Shown: positions 9,936 to 21,590 of the stretch, one piece after another
Layout: every line of letters begins with the position of its first letter
Numbering within the stretch: the stretch's first letter is position 1
Origin: Tupaia tana
Lineage: Eukaryota > Chordata > Mammalia > Scandentia > Tupaiidae
Length of the DNA: 64,000 nucleotides
Direction: 5' to 3'
NCBI GenBank assembly: GCA_026018925.1
Contig: JAKSZU010000016.1
Span: 7,954,940-8,018,939, forward strand
Translations under genes and position numbers: made by a program
Notes under the pieces: generated by a model
Told to the model about the DNA's origin: nothing
The model's input: only the letters and a program-made list of their open reading frames with translations
The model's database searches: none

Positions 9936-11123
9936 TTTCATATATTTTGTCCTTTTTCACTGAACATATTAATCATTATTAATTCAATGTAATTGTCTGC
10001 TAAATTTAGTCACCAAATCATGTACAAACCTTCAATCTCTTGATTTTTAGTTGTATGACACTTTTATTGGCATACCAAGTATTTTTAAATTGAAGGTCAG
10101 ACATTATGCATTAAAAATTCATAGAGGATCTAGATCATACAGTAGTTCTCTAAAAGAGTTTTTCTTCTTCTGGGTAATTAAGAGTGAAGACTGGTCCTGT
10201 AAATAAAATTAAGGATGAAATGTTAATTCATTTAGGGAAGGCCTCCCTTACCTCACCAAAGTGTAACTCTCCAAGGCTTCTGCATGAAGTGTGTTCAGTG
10301 AAGCCTGTTTTTCTGGCTAGTCCTTAACATTTTTTTTTTCCTCCTCAGTTAGAAACACAGATCTTTTCTTGGCTTTGTTCTTAGTTTCTTAATTTCCCAT
10401 CTCATGAAGCTTCAGAATTCAGCAGATATCCATAGGAAAGCCTATATGTGCCAACTCCAGTTGCTTTTCCAATCCATGCTTTTCCAGTCAAATATTTGCT
10501 GTTCACATCTCTAATGGCCTAACTTCAACACTGCAAGATTACTCAAAACTCCACTTTCATCTCTCTTTCCAGTTGTCCCAATATCCAGACAGTTCTTCAA
10601 TTCTAGCCCTCAGAACTGACATGTTTCCCTAAGGTAAAAGCAGGTGCAGATGTCCAGCTGTTCTCTCCATGCCTGTCTCTTCTCTAGGATCTTTAGAATC
10701 TTGACCTCCCTTCCTCTGGTTGCTTCAGTAGATCATGGGTGCATTTAAATAGTGTGTTCTGTATCTCATATAGTTGTTTTCTATGAGTCTTCAGTGAGCA
10801 CATTGGTGTATTCGAAGCTGCTTCATCATACCCTAAGACGGAAGCTAATTTTTCATATTAGATTTGTTAATTGAATCATATTTTAAGGGAACCTCGTTTT
10901 CTATGTCTTGCTTGAGTGAGGTCAATTAGCACTATTAAATACAAAACACTTTATGATAAGTTACATGCAATTTGGAAGAAATCTAGAAGTAAGTTCCTGA
11001 GGGAAAGATTGTAATTTTGTAACATTTATAATTCAAACAAGGTCTTTTTAAAAATGTTTTTGAAATGACAAATAATGTATGAAGATCTCTGTGTTTTATA
11101 GGAATGGGATGCTACTCAACTTA
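9936..11123. other. Gene-free stretch
   Basis: AT-rich to average composition with no usable frame. Some parts (about 10040-10200) look like very old repeat sequence, but nothing could be named. Confidence 0.45.
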
Positions 11124-11425
11124 CAGTAGTTATCCCCTCCCCATTAGTTGCAGTTTTGCTTTCTGTAGGTACAATTGCAGTCTGAAAATATTATACGGAA
11201 AATTCCAGAAATAAAGAATTCATAAGCTTTAAACTGCACGTGGTTCTAAGTGATGCAATGAAATCTTACACCATCCTGCTCCATCCTGCCTAGAATGTGA
11301 ATCGTTCCCTTGTTTAGCATCACCACGCTGTTATGCTGCCCACCATCAGTTGCTCAGTGGCCATTTCAGTTATCAGATCGACTGTTGCATTATCACAGTG
11401 CTTGTGTTCAAGTAGGTCTTTTTAA

Positions 11426-12796
11426 CATTTTTAAAATTTTAATTTATTTCATACATTCAATAACTATACATCACTTAGCTTGTAAAGTGAATTTGCTCAA
11501 CGTGAATATGAATATACTTCATACCAGTCCAGTTAAGAATACTAGGATATACATTATAATCAACAGATATATAATCCATATATATATATATAAATCCACT
11601 TACATATTATTAGATATATTTATATGTATAATCTATTTATATATTTATTATATATATAATAAAGATATACATTATAATCAACAGATAATAATCCATTTCT
11701 ATGTTCTATTAATATCTTACCTCTCTATTTTTCTCCCTAATTTCTTTCCTTACACTCTTCCCCTTTTCCCACCCTCTTCCCACACTGTCTCCAGTATCCA
11801 TAACCATTTTCCATGCTTCTATATTCTCTAAGCTTTCCATTTCCTCCATAGAGTGCAGATGGTTGGTATATATTAAGCGGAGACATACAGTGTCTCTCTT
11901 TCATAGCCTGTCTTGCTTCACTCAGCAGTAAATCTTTCATATTTGTTCACTTTATATTAAATGCCAGGATCTTGTTATGACTGAGTAGTATTCCATAGAG
12001 TGTACATGCCACACTTTTTCAGTCCAATCATTTGTTTATAGACATTTGTGTTGGTTTCATGTCTTAGCAATTGTGAATGATGCTGCAATAAACATAGGTG
12101 TGAGGGCACTTTTCTAACTAAGTGTTCTCCTATCCTTTGGGTAGATACCCAGGAGTGGAACTGCTGGATCATATGGCAGTTCTATTTGTAGATCTTTAAG
12201 GAACCTCCTCCATACTGTTCTCCAGAATGGCTGAACGATTTATATTCCCACCAACAGTATAGGAGAGTTTCCCTTTCACCACAGCCCTATCAGCACTTAC
12301 CTTTTATTTTTTTTAATTTAGCCATTCTGGCTGGAGTTAGGTGGTATCTCATTGTGTGTGTGTGTGTGTGTGTGTGTGTTTAGACTTATTTTATTGAACA
12401 TTTAAATTAATTAATTATTTTAATTAATTAATTAATTAATTAAAATGTGATCAGAGAGGAACAGAGTGAGAAAGAGAGAGAGAAGGCAAGTGAGAAAACA
12501 AGCCGCCAGGTCTGGGACTCAAACCACTGTCCACCATGTTGGAGTCCAGTGCCCTTAACCACCACACCATCTACTGGCCCCATTTTATTGTGGTTTTGAT
12601 CTGCATCTCCCTTATGATGAATAAGATTGAACATTTTCTCATATGCTTTTTGGCTGTTCGTTATGTCTTCCTTAGAAATTTGTTTATACTGCTCATTTTC
12701 CATCTTTTACTTGGGTTGCTCACTTTTTTTCAGGTAAGCTGCTTGAGTTCCCTGTATATTCTGGTTATCAGTCTGAGGCATACTTTACAAAAATAT
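11426..12796 (-). mobile_element. L1 3' end, antisense, inside DNA transposon
   Basis: Starts with T-rich tail sequence at 11426. It then reads the complement of the L1 3' region: 'gagtagtattccatagagtgtacatgcc', 'gtgaatgatgctgcaataaacat', 'gggtagatacccaggagtggaactgctggatcatatgg', 'attcccaccaacagtataggagag' and 'tcattgtggttttgatctgcatctccc' (split by a SINE). A 173-codon plus-strand frame (11310-11831) is only AT-rich L1 sequence. Confidence 0.85.
12358..12581 (-). mobile_element. tRNA-derived SINE, short form, in L1
   Basis: Short-form copy. The head 'ggggccagtagatggtgtggtggttaaggg' (minus strand) passes straight from the B-box region to a pyrimidine tract, followed by a (TTAA)n tail at 12402-12443 and a (TG)n run. 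It interrupts the L1 word 'ctcattgtg|gttttgatctgc', with 'attgtg' on both sides. Confidence 0.8.
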
Positions 12797-13137
12797 AATA
12801 ATGGCCCTAAAGTGCAAGAGTAGCGTTGCTGGTAATTCAGAAATATCACAAAGGCCACACAGCGCTTTCTTGAAGAAAAAGGTGAAAGTTGTTGACTTAG
12901 AAAAGGAAAGAAAAAGAATATATTTTGAGAAATAGTACATTCACATAAATTTCATTACAGGTATTGTCTTAATTGTTTAATTTTCTTATTAGTCATTATT
13001 GTTAATCTCTTACTGTGCCTAATTTTAAGCATAGGTATGTATGTACAGGAAAAAATACAGTATTTATAGGGTTTGATACTCTCCACTATATCAGGTACCA
13101 ACTAGAACACACCCTCACAGATAAAGAAAAGGTGTTA

Positions 13138-13757
13138 TATTTTTCCCCATGTGACACCTCCAAGGATTAGGGACAGGCAAGCAGCCGACCAGTTATAGAA
13201 AGATAAGGAATTCTGCTGACTCATAGGGATACATGTTTTCTAACGACCAGTATAGGAAAAGCAGTATGAGAATTTGCTGTCCTTAGAAAGGGAAAGCCAA
13301 GGAAATAAAAATACCTCTAAATGAAGACCAAATTAGCAGTGAAGATAAGCTACTGGGTTATAGATAGCAAGGCTAGATTTAAGAGTAAGCAATAAAGGTG
13401 AGGATAAGCTGTGTTCAGTATATGTAAATAGCCAGAGAACTATGTGAGAGGATTCCAATGTGCCATGAAGATAATCTTTGTTAGGATAATGGAATCCTGT
13501 ACCTCATGTTGCTCCTATCCTTAACATACCCAAACAGACATTATATTTAACATCAGAGTAATATATAAGAATCCAGAACAATCCTGGACCTGTTAGCAAA
13601 GAAGAAGGAATAGAGGTTGGTAAGTCATCAATTTACTGCCCAGTCAATGAATTTTAGTCACACTGACTTCTATAGAGAACCTTCACCCTGACTGCTACTG
13701 GCTTCTCTCAATCATTGACCCTTCTTTAACATTTAGAAGTCTTGTCTTTTATGGTTT
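13138..13757. other. Gene-free, apparently unique
   Basis: No open frame, repeat family or RNA gene recognised. Confidence 0.45.
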
Positions 13758-14020
13758 TTTTTTCTGTTTTGTTTTGTTTTTGGCCAGAGGGCATGTGTAC
13801 TTGCCAGAGATACACAGAGAGACAAAGAGAGAGGGAGAGGAAGAAAGCACCACTTTAGGCATGGTCACACCACAATCCCTTCTCCTCCATGTCTACATCC
13901 TGTTGGGATTTTAGTCATGTGCACACATGCACGTGGCATGTTTTTCAAGCCACCAGAACCAGGATGAAAAAGGCAGTAGGCCATCAGGAATCTGGCTCCC
14001 TTAACCACAGGGCCAGCCCC
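13758..14020 (-). mobile_element. Old tRNA-derived SINE
   Basis: Diverged reverse copy: T/(GTTTT) tail, 'ggccagagggcatgtgtacttgcc', 'gatacacagagagacaaagag', 'cacaatcccttctcctccatg' and a head ending 'ttaaccacagggccagcccc'. Its head uses the older GGGGCTGGCC start. Confidence 0.75.
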
Positions 14021-14029
14021 TTTTAGGAC

Positions 14030-14498
14030 CCTTTTCAAGTTACTTTTCTGTCCTATTCCCTGCTAGCTCTTCTATTGGTACGTGAATTCTAGCCATACCA
14101 GGCTGTTGACAATTCCACAAATATGTCCTATAATTTTTATACCTCCTTTATTTCTTTGGTCTCTGAATGCATCTTTCCATTCTGTCTACCCCTTTGCTCT
14201 TCTTTTTTCCTATGTCTCTATTGATAGTAATCCTAATTATTTGTAATACTCTCTCCTATACCTCTTTCTCTATTAACTACTTCTATCCCCTGCTATGAGC
14301 TGCTTTTCTTTAAAGTACTATAACATTTTGCTTATTTCTCTCTTAGAGCTTTTGTATAATCTGACTTGAAGAAAAGTTGTTTATGTTCGTGTACTACTTC
14401 ATTAGACAGTCAACTTTTTGAAAACTAGAACTGTGAGCTTTTTAATCTACACCTAGACCCAACAGGGCCTTACAAATATTAGTTAATATATATTGTTT
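14030..14498 (+). mobile_element. L2 fragment, 3' end
   Basis: The order of 'cctaattatttgtaatactctc', 'tgcttatttctctcttagagc', 'attagacagtcaactttttgaaaactagaactgtgagctttttaatctacacctagacccaacagggccttacaaatattag' matches the 3' end of L2. Strongly diverged, as expected for this ancient family. Confidence 0.6.
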
Positions 14499-14499
14499 A

Positions 14500-14774
14500 G
14501 GCCAGCCCATTGCCTACTGGTTATGGCAGCAGGATCCCACATGGCTGACCCTGCAGTTTGAGTCCCAAACCTGGCTTCTTGAAAAACATGCCAAGTACAT
14601 GAGAGTACATGTCCAAAATTTCAAAAGAAGAGAGAAAGGGAGAAGAAAGAACTGCAGTGTGACCATTCTCCATGCTAAAAGGGCTGTTTTCTTGCTTCCT
14701 TTCTCTCTCTGTCCCCATTTGGTGAGTGTATGTGGCTTTTGGCAACTTTTTTCAAAAAAAAAAAGAAAAAGAAA
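14500..14774 (+). mobile_element. tRNA-derived SINE, older long form
   Basis: Head 'ggccagcccattgcctactggttatggcagcaggatcccacatggctgaccctgcagtttgagtccc', B box slightly decayed. The body contains 'aaaaacatgccaagtacatgagagtacatgtccaaaatttc' and the tail is A/G-rich. Lies immediately after the L2 fragment. Confidence 0.8.
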
Positions 14775-14934
14775 TGCTTGTTCAATCATATATAGGTGGC
14801 TTGTGGCTCCCTAAGGCATTTTACAACATGGATATTGTTTTCTTTCCAGCCAATAGTGGATGTCTGTCTGTCTTTTTATCTTCCTTAAAAATGCTTGTCT
14901 AATTAGATAATACCCACCCAAAATAACCTCTTTT

Positions 14935-15308
14935 GATTACTTTAATAGTCTATTATTGCATTGCTAACAAAAATACCTGAGACCAGATGACCTGTAAAGA
15001 AATAGAAGTTTATTTGACTCACAATTCTAGTGACTGAAAAAATCCAAAGGCATAGGACTCTCATCAAGCTGGCAGACAGAAGCAGAGATAGCGATGACAT
15101 GTGCAGAAACAGCTTTGTCCATGTTTCATGTGTTTGCCTGCCTCATTCTTCTCACCTTATAAACCTCCCAGAACAATAATGGGGACCCTGTTCTAACCAT
15201 CTGATAACTAATGTCTTCCCAAAGGCCCCACCTTTCAATAGCATGATTAGATTCGATCCTGTTACAATGTCTCAACACATGGTGGAGATTCATATCCAAA
15301 CTACGGCA
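14935..15308 (-). mobile_element. MaLR LTR (MST/MLT1 type), antisense
   Basis: Landmarks on the plus strand: 'agtctattattgcattgctaacaaaaatacctgagacc', 'agaagtttatttgactcacaattct', 'cttctcaccttataaacctccc' and 'caacacatggtggagattcatatccaaac'. These follow the complement of a MaLR LTR intermediate between MST and MLT1. Solo and decayed. Confidence 0.7.
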
Positions 15309-15537
15309 ATTACATGGTCATTTTGTTATTAACCTAATAATAGTAATGATTTTCCATCATATTTATAGGTTCCACTTAAACTCAGTGGGAAGTGCACAAA
15401 GATCATTGGACCACCTCAGAATTCCACCTATCATCTTCTCCCTTTTCTGCATCTTTTTTGTGTCTCACCCAAATTGTTGTCCTAGACTGTTTGCTACAAT
15501 ATCAGCTGAAAATGGTTAGAAATACAATTTCTCAGGT

Positions 15538-15646
15538 CAGGTCACACCCCAGACCTACCACATCAGAAATTCTGGGAGCCCAGCAATTTTTGTTTTTGCA
15601 AACCCTCTGGGTGATTCTGTAGCACACCAAAGTTTAAGAACCACTA
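15538..15646 (+). mobile_element. MER5A-like fragment, 3' half
   Basis: Reads 'cacaccccagacctaccacatcagaaattctgggagcccagcaattt' and ends with the terminal repeat 'aaagtttaagaaccacta'. This is the distal half of MER5A in forward orientation; the 5' half is missing. Confidence 0.75.
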
Positions 15647-16399
15647 CCTCACCTACTGGTCTTTTCTTTTAGTGCTATAGCTTAAGTAATTCCCTCTATT
15701 CTTTATCTTTGTTAAAAAACACAAAGCAGCCTAACCATATCCTACTGACTGTCTTAATCCTCAGTTAATGAGGAACTCAGAAGGAACATAGAGTCTCAAA
15801 TGTGCCGTGCCAGCAGCTCTCCCATGTTAACTGTGACTCTGTGGCAGCCCACCATTTTACCCTCTTATCCTTAGTTGTGACTTGCTTTGCAAAGGGAAGT
15901 TCCACAGAAATCCTGTGTATAATAAACTACCTGGATTAACTGAGTGATTCTTTGCCCATCACTTTCCACCTCTGTACTTCCTTAAAAATGTTAAGGGTTT
16001 CATGACTCTGGGTTTACAGTTCTTTCTGTTGTTATTGTTGTTGCTGCTGCTGTGTGGGAATATGTACAGAATTTTCATGTAATGACTGTGACACCTCCTA
16101 AGGCTGATAGTACTTGATTAATCTCAGCACTGGAATAATATAGAAGCCATATTACAAAAACAGAGATCTTGCTATACCTACAAAAAAACATATTATCATA
16201 TAGGAATTGAGAGGACTTATTTGTAGACTTGCTATAGTACAGGAAGTTGGATGTCAACACTGCATGTGCTTATTCCAGAATCAAACAGTAGAGAGGAGTT
16301 GCTGAGTCTGAATTTCATTATACTTTAATGAATTTTTAAGCATAAAAGTTAGCAAATATCCAATTGGAAATAAAAATAATACTTAATAGTTATTGATAT
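15647..16399. other. Gene-free, apparently unique
   Basis: No gene or named repeat seen. A short GTT/GCT-rich run lies at about 16028-16050. Confidence 0.45.
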
Positions 16400-16415
16400 T
16401 GAATAAGTGTACTTT

Positions 16416-16676
16416 TATTTTTTTGAGAGAGGTTTTTGCTATAGGGCGTGTGCGCTCGCCATAAAGACAGAGAGAGACAGAGAGATAGAAAGTGAGAAAT
16501 CACCCCCCAGGGGGGATGGCCACGCCGCAATCCCTTCTCCTCCATTCTCCTCCCGGGATCTTGGGCACGCACGCACACGCACCAGGCGTGAGTTTAAGCC
16601 GCTGGGTCCGGGACTCGAACCACAGTCAACTACGTGGGAGTCCAGCGACATAGCCATTACACTAACTGCTGGTCCC
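16416..16676 (-). mobile_element. tRNA-derived SINE, young subgroup 1
   Basis: Complete CpG-rich reverse copy with original B box (gactcgaacc). Perfect 16-bp target-site duplication TGAATAAGTGTACTTT at 16400-16415 and 16677-16692. An ACCCCCCAGGGGGGAT palindrome is present. Confidence 0.95.
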
Positions 16677-16692
16677 TGAATAAGTGTACTTT

Positions 16693-17740
16693 AAAAAACA
16701 ATGTTAGTGAGGTCACCCCATGGCAGAAAAATAAAATTGACAGAATAGACTGAGCATCTCCTGTGACGGATGAAGCCCATTGACTGTTCAGCAAGAACCA
16801 ACTCCCAGCAAGAACATGGCCTGGATATGAGTCAAAAACCCAGTCATGTAGGTTATATGCTAAACCAAGCTCACAAACTTTACTCTAAATTTCTCAACTT
16901 GTCACCAGAGGTCTTATAGTACAGAACTGCATTCCACAGGATACATAATCTAAGGGTATGTTTATACACATTTTATGTCGGTGCTGATTTTTAATCATAA
17001 CTAAAATTATTTATGTGGTATCTTTTGCAATAACTAGTCTCTGGAGGGTGTTGGCAGAGATAAGCCATCTGATCAACTGGAGAAAAGAAATAGTAGGACG
17101 AAAGCTGGGCCAGGAGATGAGTGGGAACTCTAGGAAAGACCCAAGCCCTAACTGCCTCTGCAGTTTAAGAGACCTCCAGCTTTGAGTACGATGCGTGACG
17201 GTAATACCAAAATGGCAACTTTGCCTTCCAAACAGTCTGCCCGTGACCAGCAGGTCCACAGTGGAGCACCAGATTTCAAATTTCACAATGCACTGGGCAA
17301 ATGGAAGTGAAGTCTTAAATATCATTCTACTCAGAAACTCGAAATACCTAGAAATGTATCACGCAGATAATTATTAAGGTGTCAAGGAAAGAAAGAAGTC
17401 ACGTGCAGGGTCAAAACCTGTTTCCAGTTAGAGAAAGAACCCACATTTCTGGGTGACATTTTCTCCAGTTCCTCATTTGCACTACATGCGCCTTGGTCTC
17501 AAAGAAGACAGACCTCTCGGAGTCTGATACACACACAGGGAGGAGCTCTCGGCCTCTTTGGAAATATTCTTTTCCCTGTGAAAATACATGAGTTCTATAT
17601 GCTTGTAAGAGATATTTTCTTGATTTTTCTTTCTCAGGTTTAAAAAAAAAAAATGAGATCTTTTTAGTAATTAGCTTCAAATCAATTACAAGTGTTTAAA
17701 AAAATAATTAATTTGTTATTTACCAGGCTTGCATCTCGCC
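16693..17740. other. Gene-free, apparently unique
   Basis: Contains a 104-codon minus-strand frame (17011-17325) and an 89-codon one (17411-17680). Neither shows a recognisable domain, and no splice or promoter context supports them. Confidence 0.4.
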
Positions 17741-17744
17741 CTCT

Positions 17745-17985
17745 CTGTTGATTTTTAAAAATGTTATTTACTTAATTTTCCTCTGTGTGTCTCTGTGTGT
17801 GTGTGAGAGAGCGAGTGCCCAGGGGGGCTTCTTGCTGTCATCCCTCCCTGGCCCAGCTGGCCAGATCATGGGCAGACATGCATGTGCCAGGCATGCTCAG
17901 GGGCTCCTGTGACATAACGGGGGACATGTCGCACGTAGGTCCCGTTGTGCGACTGCTGCGCCATCGCCTGCCCTCTGGCTGGATT
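17745..17985 (-). mobile_element. Possible old tRNA-type SINE
   Basis: Tentative: a T/GT-rich start, 'tgagagagcgagtgcccaggggggcttcttgctgtcatccctccctgg', 'catgcatgtgccaggcatgctcagg', then 'cgcacgtaggtcccgttgtgcgactgctgcgccatc', which loosely follows body and head of the family. Confidence 0.4.
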
Positions 17986-18261
17986 CGTCCCTGCGTGTGG
18001 ATGACCAGCAGACGTCTCTGGGAGTCTGGCTTCTTTCTCAGTTCCCACTGAATTCATTCGCCTTCCACAGCTCCTCATTGTTGCATGCTTATTTTCTTTT
18101 CAAGTTTTATTTTTCTTTTCTAAATCCTTTGGCTCTTCTTTCACTTTCCCCTCTTTTCATCTCTCCTCCTTAATAAACATCTCTCATCCTTTGTTATTCT
18201 GCTTAGTCTCTATTAGTTTTGTGCATAATAATTAAATTCCTAAATTTTGGGGATTTCTTTT

Positions 18262-18528
18262 ATTTTTTTCCTAAGAGATTTTTGCTATAGGGCCCATGTG
18301 CTTGCCAGAGAGACAGACAGAGACAGAGAGACAAAAAGCAAGAAACCATCCTTTCTCTCCCTGGGAGGATGGCCATACCACAGTTCCTTTTCCTCCATTC
18401 TCCTCGCAGGATCTTGGGCACACACACACATGCCCGGCATGAGTTTCAAGTCACTGGGTCTGGGACTCAAACTGCAGTTGACTATGTGAGAATCCAGCGA
18501 TGCAACCATTACAGCATCTGCTGGCCCC
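18262..18528 (-). mobile_element. tRNA-derived SINE, long form
   Basis: Complete reverse copy with a CCATCCTTTCTCTCCCTGGGAGGAT variant of the palindrome region and a head ending 'acagcatctgctggcccc'. Flanks 'ggggatttcttt' (about 18249-18260) and 'ggggttttcttt' (about 18530-18541) form a likely target-site duplication. Confidence 0.85.
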
Positions 18529-18590
18529 AGGGGTTTTCTTTAAAGAACAATTTGTAATCTTCAGCCATCAAGTTGGAATCACTTAATATT

Positions 18591-18871
18591 CTTCTTTTTT
18601 TTTTTTTTTTTTTTTTTTTTTGGAGAGGTTTTCGCTATAGGGCGCATGCGCTCGCCAGACAGACAGAGAGAGACATAGAGACAGAAAGCGAGAAATCACC
18701 CCCCGGGGGGATGGTCACGCTGTAATCCCTTCTCCTCCATTCTCCTCTCGGGATCTTGGGCACGCACGCACACGCGCCCTGCGTGAGTTTTAAGCCACCG
18801 GGTCCAGGACGTGAACCACGGTCGACTACATGGGAGTCCAGCGACATAGCCAATGTGCTAACTGCTGGTTC
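18591..18871 (-). mobile_element. tRNA-derived SINE, young subgroup 2
   Basis: CpG-rich reverse copy with a T tail of about 26 bases and subgroup 2 marks: GGTCACGC, TTTTAAGCC, gacgtgaacc, ggttct. Perfect 12-bp target-site duplication TCACTTAATATT at 18579-18590 and 18872-18883. Contains GCGCATGCGC at 18642-18651. Confidence 0.95.
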
Positions 18872-18947
18872 TCACTTAATATTATTCTAAGAGCATCTTC
18901 ATAAACTTATGAATATCCCTCATAAAATTGTAATTCAAGATGAGCCT

Positions 18948-19208
18948 CCTCCTCCCCCTTTTTTTAAGGTTTTTGCCATAGGGTGTGTGCACTTCACCAG
19001 AGAGAGTGACAAAAAGAGTGAAAGTGAGAAATCACCCTCCAGGGGGAAGGTCATGCTACAGTTCCTTCTCTTCCACTCTCCTCCTGATATTCTTGGTGCA
19101 CACACACATGTACCTGGCGTGATTTTCAAGCCACTGGATCTGGGACTCAAACTGTGGTCGGCCACATGGGAGTCCAGCACTTGAACCACCATGACACCCG
19201 CTATCCCT
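18948..19208 (-). mobile_element. tRNA-derived SINE, long form
   Basis: Reverse copy: 'aaggtttttgccatagggtgtgtgcacttcacc' to 'accaccatgacacccgctatcccta'. Target-site duplication AAGATGAGCCT at 18937-18947 and 19209-19219. Moderately diverged. Confidence 0.9.
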
Positions 19209-19219
19209 AAGATGAGCCT

Positions 19220-19834
19220 TTTAAACATGTATTACGCATTTTTATTTTGTAAAGTAGTTTATGAACACTTTTATTTTACAAAGTAGTACGTGAACATACT
19301 TTGAAATTTTAAAAACCTAAGTCTTATTTGTTTGAAGACAGCACTCTCCTCCCTATCCCACTTCATTCTCCCAAGCTGCCTGGACGCAGCCATGTTCGAT
19401 TAATTTAGCTGTTTGTCTGCATTTTAAGTAATACTTATAACAGGATTTTTGGTTTATAAATTTTAGGCCATGTAAACTTAATATCACAGTGGGTGGGGCC
19501 GCCTTTGCCTTACCACCACCCACCACTCTGCACTCCCATCGTGTGCCCTGTTGAATTAGATTTCAACTTCTGGCTGAATCGGCAGTCATGACTTACGTTA
19601 TTGGGACTACACACATATTTTTTATTGCTCATGCTGGTAGTATATTATGATTGTTTCATTTAATCATTCCCAGAATTAATAATAGCCTTCTTTATATTTT
19701 TATGTGCTTAACTTGTGTACGTATCACTGTACACATGCATTTTTTTCTCACGTTGTGACGCGCTTGTCAAACAACTAAAAACCATGGTTTTTTCCCCACA
19801 GCTAAACGCAGCAAGTCAGTCAGTTTCATTTTTC
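19220..19834. other. Gene-free stretch
   Basis: AT-rich. Includes two related pieces 'acttttattttgtaaagtagtttatgaacact' / 'acttttattttacaaagtagtacgtgaacata' at about 19239-19298, a small local duplication. Otherwise nothing recognised. Confidence 0.45.
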
Positions 19835-20400
19835 TCTTCTCTGGAGATTTCTCTCTTATGTTTTTTGATCCTTTTGCTCAAATATAGACTTGCTCCCCAG
19901 GGCTGCTTCACAGATGTCATTATGGAACCTTCTTTCACTAACTCCTGGGAATTTCCTTAGACTCCTACATCTTCTGTTTACTGTATCTGAAGTCTTCCTC
20001 CTTCTTCAGATACTTCCTCTTTCTTTGTGGAGTACGTGCTCCAGAAGTTTCCCAAGAAAGAGTATATGTGAGAAGGAAACATTCTGATCCTTGAATGTCG
20101 TAAATATCGTGATAAATTCATATTTGTCTGGGTATAATGTTTTAGGTTGGAAATAATTTTGCCTCAAAATCTCAAAGACATATCTCTGTTGTGTCTTGTA
20201 TTGCTATTAGGATGTTTGGTGTTATTTGAGATCTCTTTGTATGTAAGCCATTTGCTTTTGTCCACTTGGAGAAGATTCTAATATCTTTTGTTCTTTCTGG
20301 GTACTCCTAAATTTCTCTGATGATGTGATTTAGTGTAGGTCTTTTTTATTATAGTAGGATTTTTCAATCAGAAAACGTGTATTCTTTAATTTGGGGACAT
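19835..20400. mobile_element. Ancient interspersed repeat, family uncertain
   Basis: 'tctgggtataatgttttaggttggaaataattttgcctcaaaatctcaaagaca' and 'gatgatgtgatttagtgtaggtctttttta' follow a widespread old mammalian repeat, probably LINE-derived. I recognise the sequence pattern but not its family name or orientation with certainty. Confidence 0.5.
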
Positions 20401-20414
20401 TTAAAAAATTATTG

Positions 20415-20672
20415 GGGAACCAGCAGATGGTGTAATGGCTATGTCACTGGACTCCCATGTAGTCAACCACAGTTTGAATCCCAGACCCGGTGGCTTAAAA
20501 CTCATGCTGAGAGCATGTGCGTGTGTGCTCAAGGTCCCGAGAGAGAATGGAGGAGACAGGATTGTGGCATGGCCATTCCCCCAGGGGGTGATTTCTTGCT
20601 TTCTATTTCTCTGTCTCTCTGGCAAGCACACACACCCTAGAGCAAAATCTCTCTCTAAAAAAATAAAAATAA
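20415..20672 (+). mobile_element. tRNA-derived SINE, long form
   Basis: Complete forward copy: 'ggaaccagcagatggtgtaatggctatg' head, 'gtttgaatccc' B box with the original A, palindrome region 'cattcccccagggggtg', pyrimidine tract, 'caccctagagcaaaatctctc' and an A-rich tail. Confidence 0.9.
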
Positions 20673-21149
20673 ATTTTTTTTTGTTTAACTTCCTCCTATC
20701 TATTTTCTCTCTTCTCTCAAGACTTTGCGAATAATTTGTTTCTAATCATGTCCCTATAGAGCTGTTTTGACCATACTTTTCACAACTACCTACTATTCTG
20801 AAAGAAGAAGCATGGGATAAGAAATCAAGTGTAAATGGAAAAAATGACTTATCCCTAGTCCTTTTTTTTCTGTATAAATCTTGCTTTTATAGTATTTAAG
20901 TGAAGAAATTCCTGTTTATTTTATTTCCCTTTATTATTAGCTATTAATGCTTTTTAAGTCACAACAGTATTAACAGCATCATGATTGTTAGTAGTGATGG
21001 CTCCATTGTGGCTATTACTGTCTCAGAATCACAGCAGAATGATCTCTTAGCATTGTTGTGAATGGTAAGTAAGTTCTAGCACATGAAGAGTCGGAACCAC
21101 ATACTATACATATTAAGCACTCAATATAGTGAGCTAATTAAAAATAAAA
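20673..21149. other. Gene-free, apparently unique
   Basis: AT-rich, without recognised repeat or open frame. Confidence 0.45.
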
Positions 21150-21430
21150 TGTCAGAGGGTACATGCATATGCTAGAAAGAGGGAGAAAGATGGAGAGAGA
21201 GAGAGAGAGAGAGAGAGGCAGAAACCCTCAGTGGGGTCTGGTCACATTGAATCCCCTTTCCTCACTTCCTCTTTCCTAGCAGGATTCTGGGTGCATGTGT
21301 GTGTACACATACATGCTCATGCTCCATGTGTTTTCCACAGTTTGGGACCAGGATTCAAACTGCAGTTGACCATGTGGGATCCAGCCCCCTCCATACAGAA
21401 ACCACTGTTAACTACTGGGGGCTGGCCCAC
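21150..21430 (-). mobile_element. Old tRNA-derived SINE
   Basis: Diverged reverse copy: 'cagagggtacatgcatatgctag', an expanded (GA)n run at 21193-21216, 'aatcccctttcctcacttcctc', 'caggattcaaactgcagttgaccatgtggg' and the end 'ctgggggctggccc'. Uses the older GGGCCAGCCCC-type head. Confidence 0.75.
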
Positions 21431-21439
21431 TCGTTAACT

Positions 21440-21590
21440 ATTTTTAACGCTATTTATGACCACATTTTCTAAAAGTAGTTCTGATTTTTACAGATGAGAA
21501 AATCAAAGCTCAAAGAGGTTAAGTTACTGCAGAAGGAAACACAGCTGGCAAAGTTGGCGGCAGAGCTGGGACCAGCTCTGGCTGGCTCTG
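21440..21590 (-). mobile_element. MIR, antisense
   Basis: 'ttttacagatgagaaaatcaaagctcaaagaggttaagttactgcagaaggaaacacagctggcaaagttggcggcagagctggga' is the complement of the MIR core and 3' half, a pattern shared across mammals. Confidence 0.75.

Larger units (their letters stand above)
11124..13137 (+). mobile_element. MER44/Tigger7-like DNA transposon, split by L1
   Basis: The left part (11124-11425) starts CAGTAGTTATCCCC after a TA and holds 'aaaattccagaaataaagaattcataag', 'ttatcagatcgactgttgcattatcacagtgcttgtgttcaagta'. The right part (12797-13137) resumes with 'aataatggccctaaagtgcaagagtagc', the decayed start of the pogo-type transposase, then 'gttaatctcttactgtgcctaat' and 'aggtatgtatgtacagg', ending near a TA. 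The transposase frame stops after about 40 codons and the rest is missing, so this is a dead internally deleted copy. Confidence 0.8.

Noticed and set aside
11310-11831. 173-codon plus-strand frame
   Set aside because: Starts in the DNA transposon and continues through AT-rich antisense L1; Ile/Tyr-rich, not a known protein.
17011-17325. 104-codon minus-strand frame in unique DNA
   Set aside because: No domain or conserved feature seen; adjacent frames on the other strand are open too.
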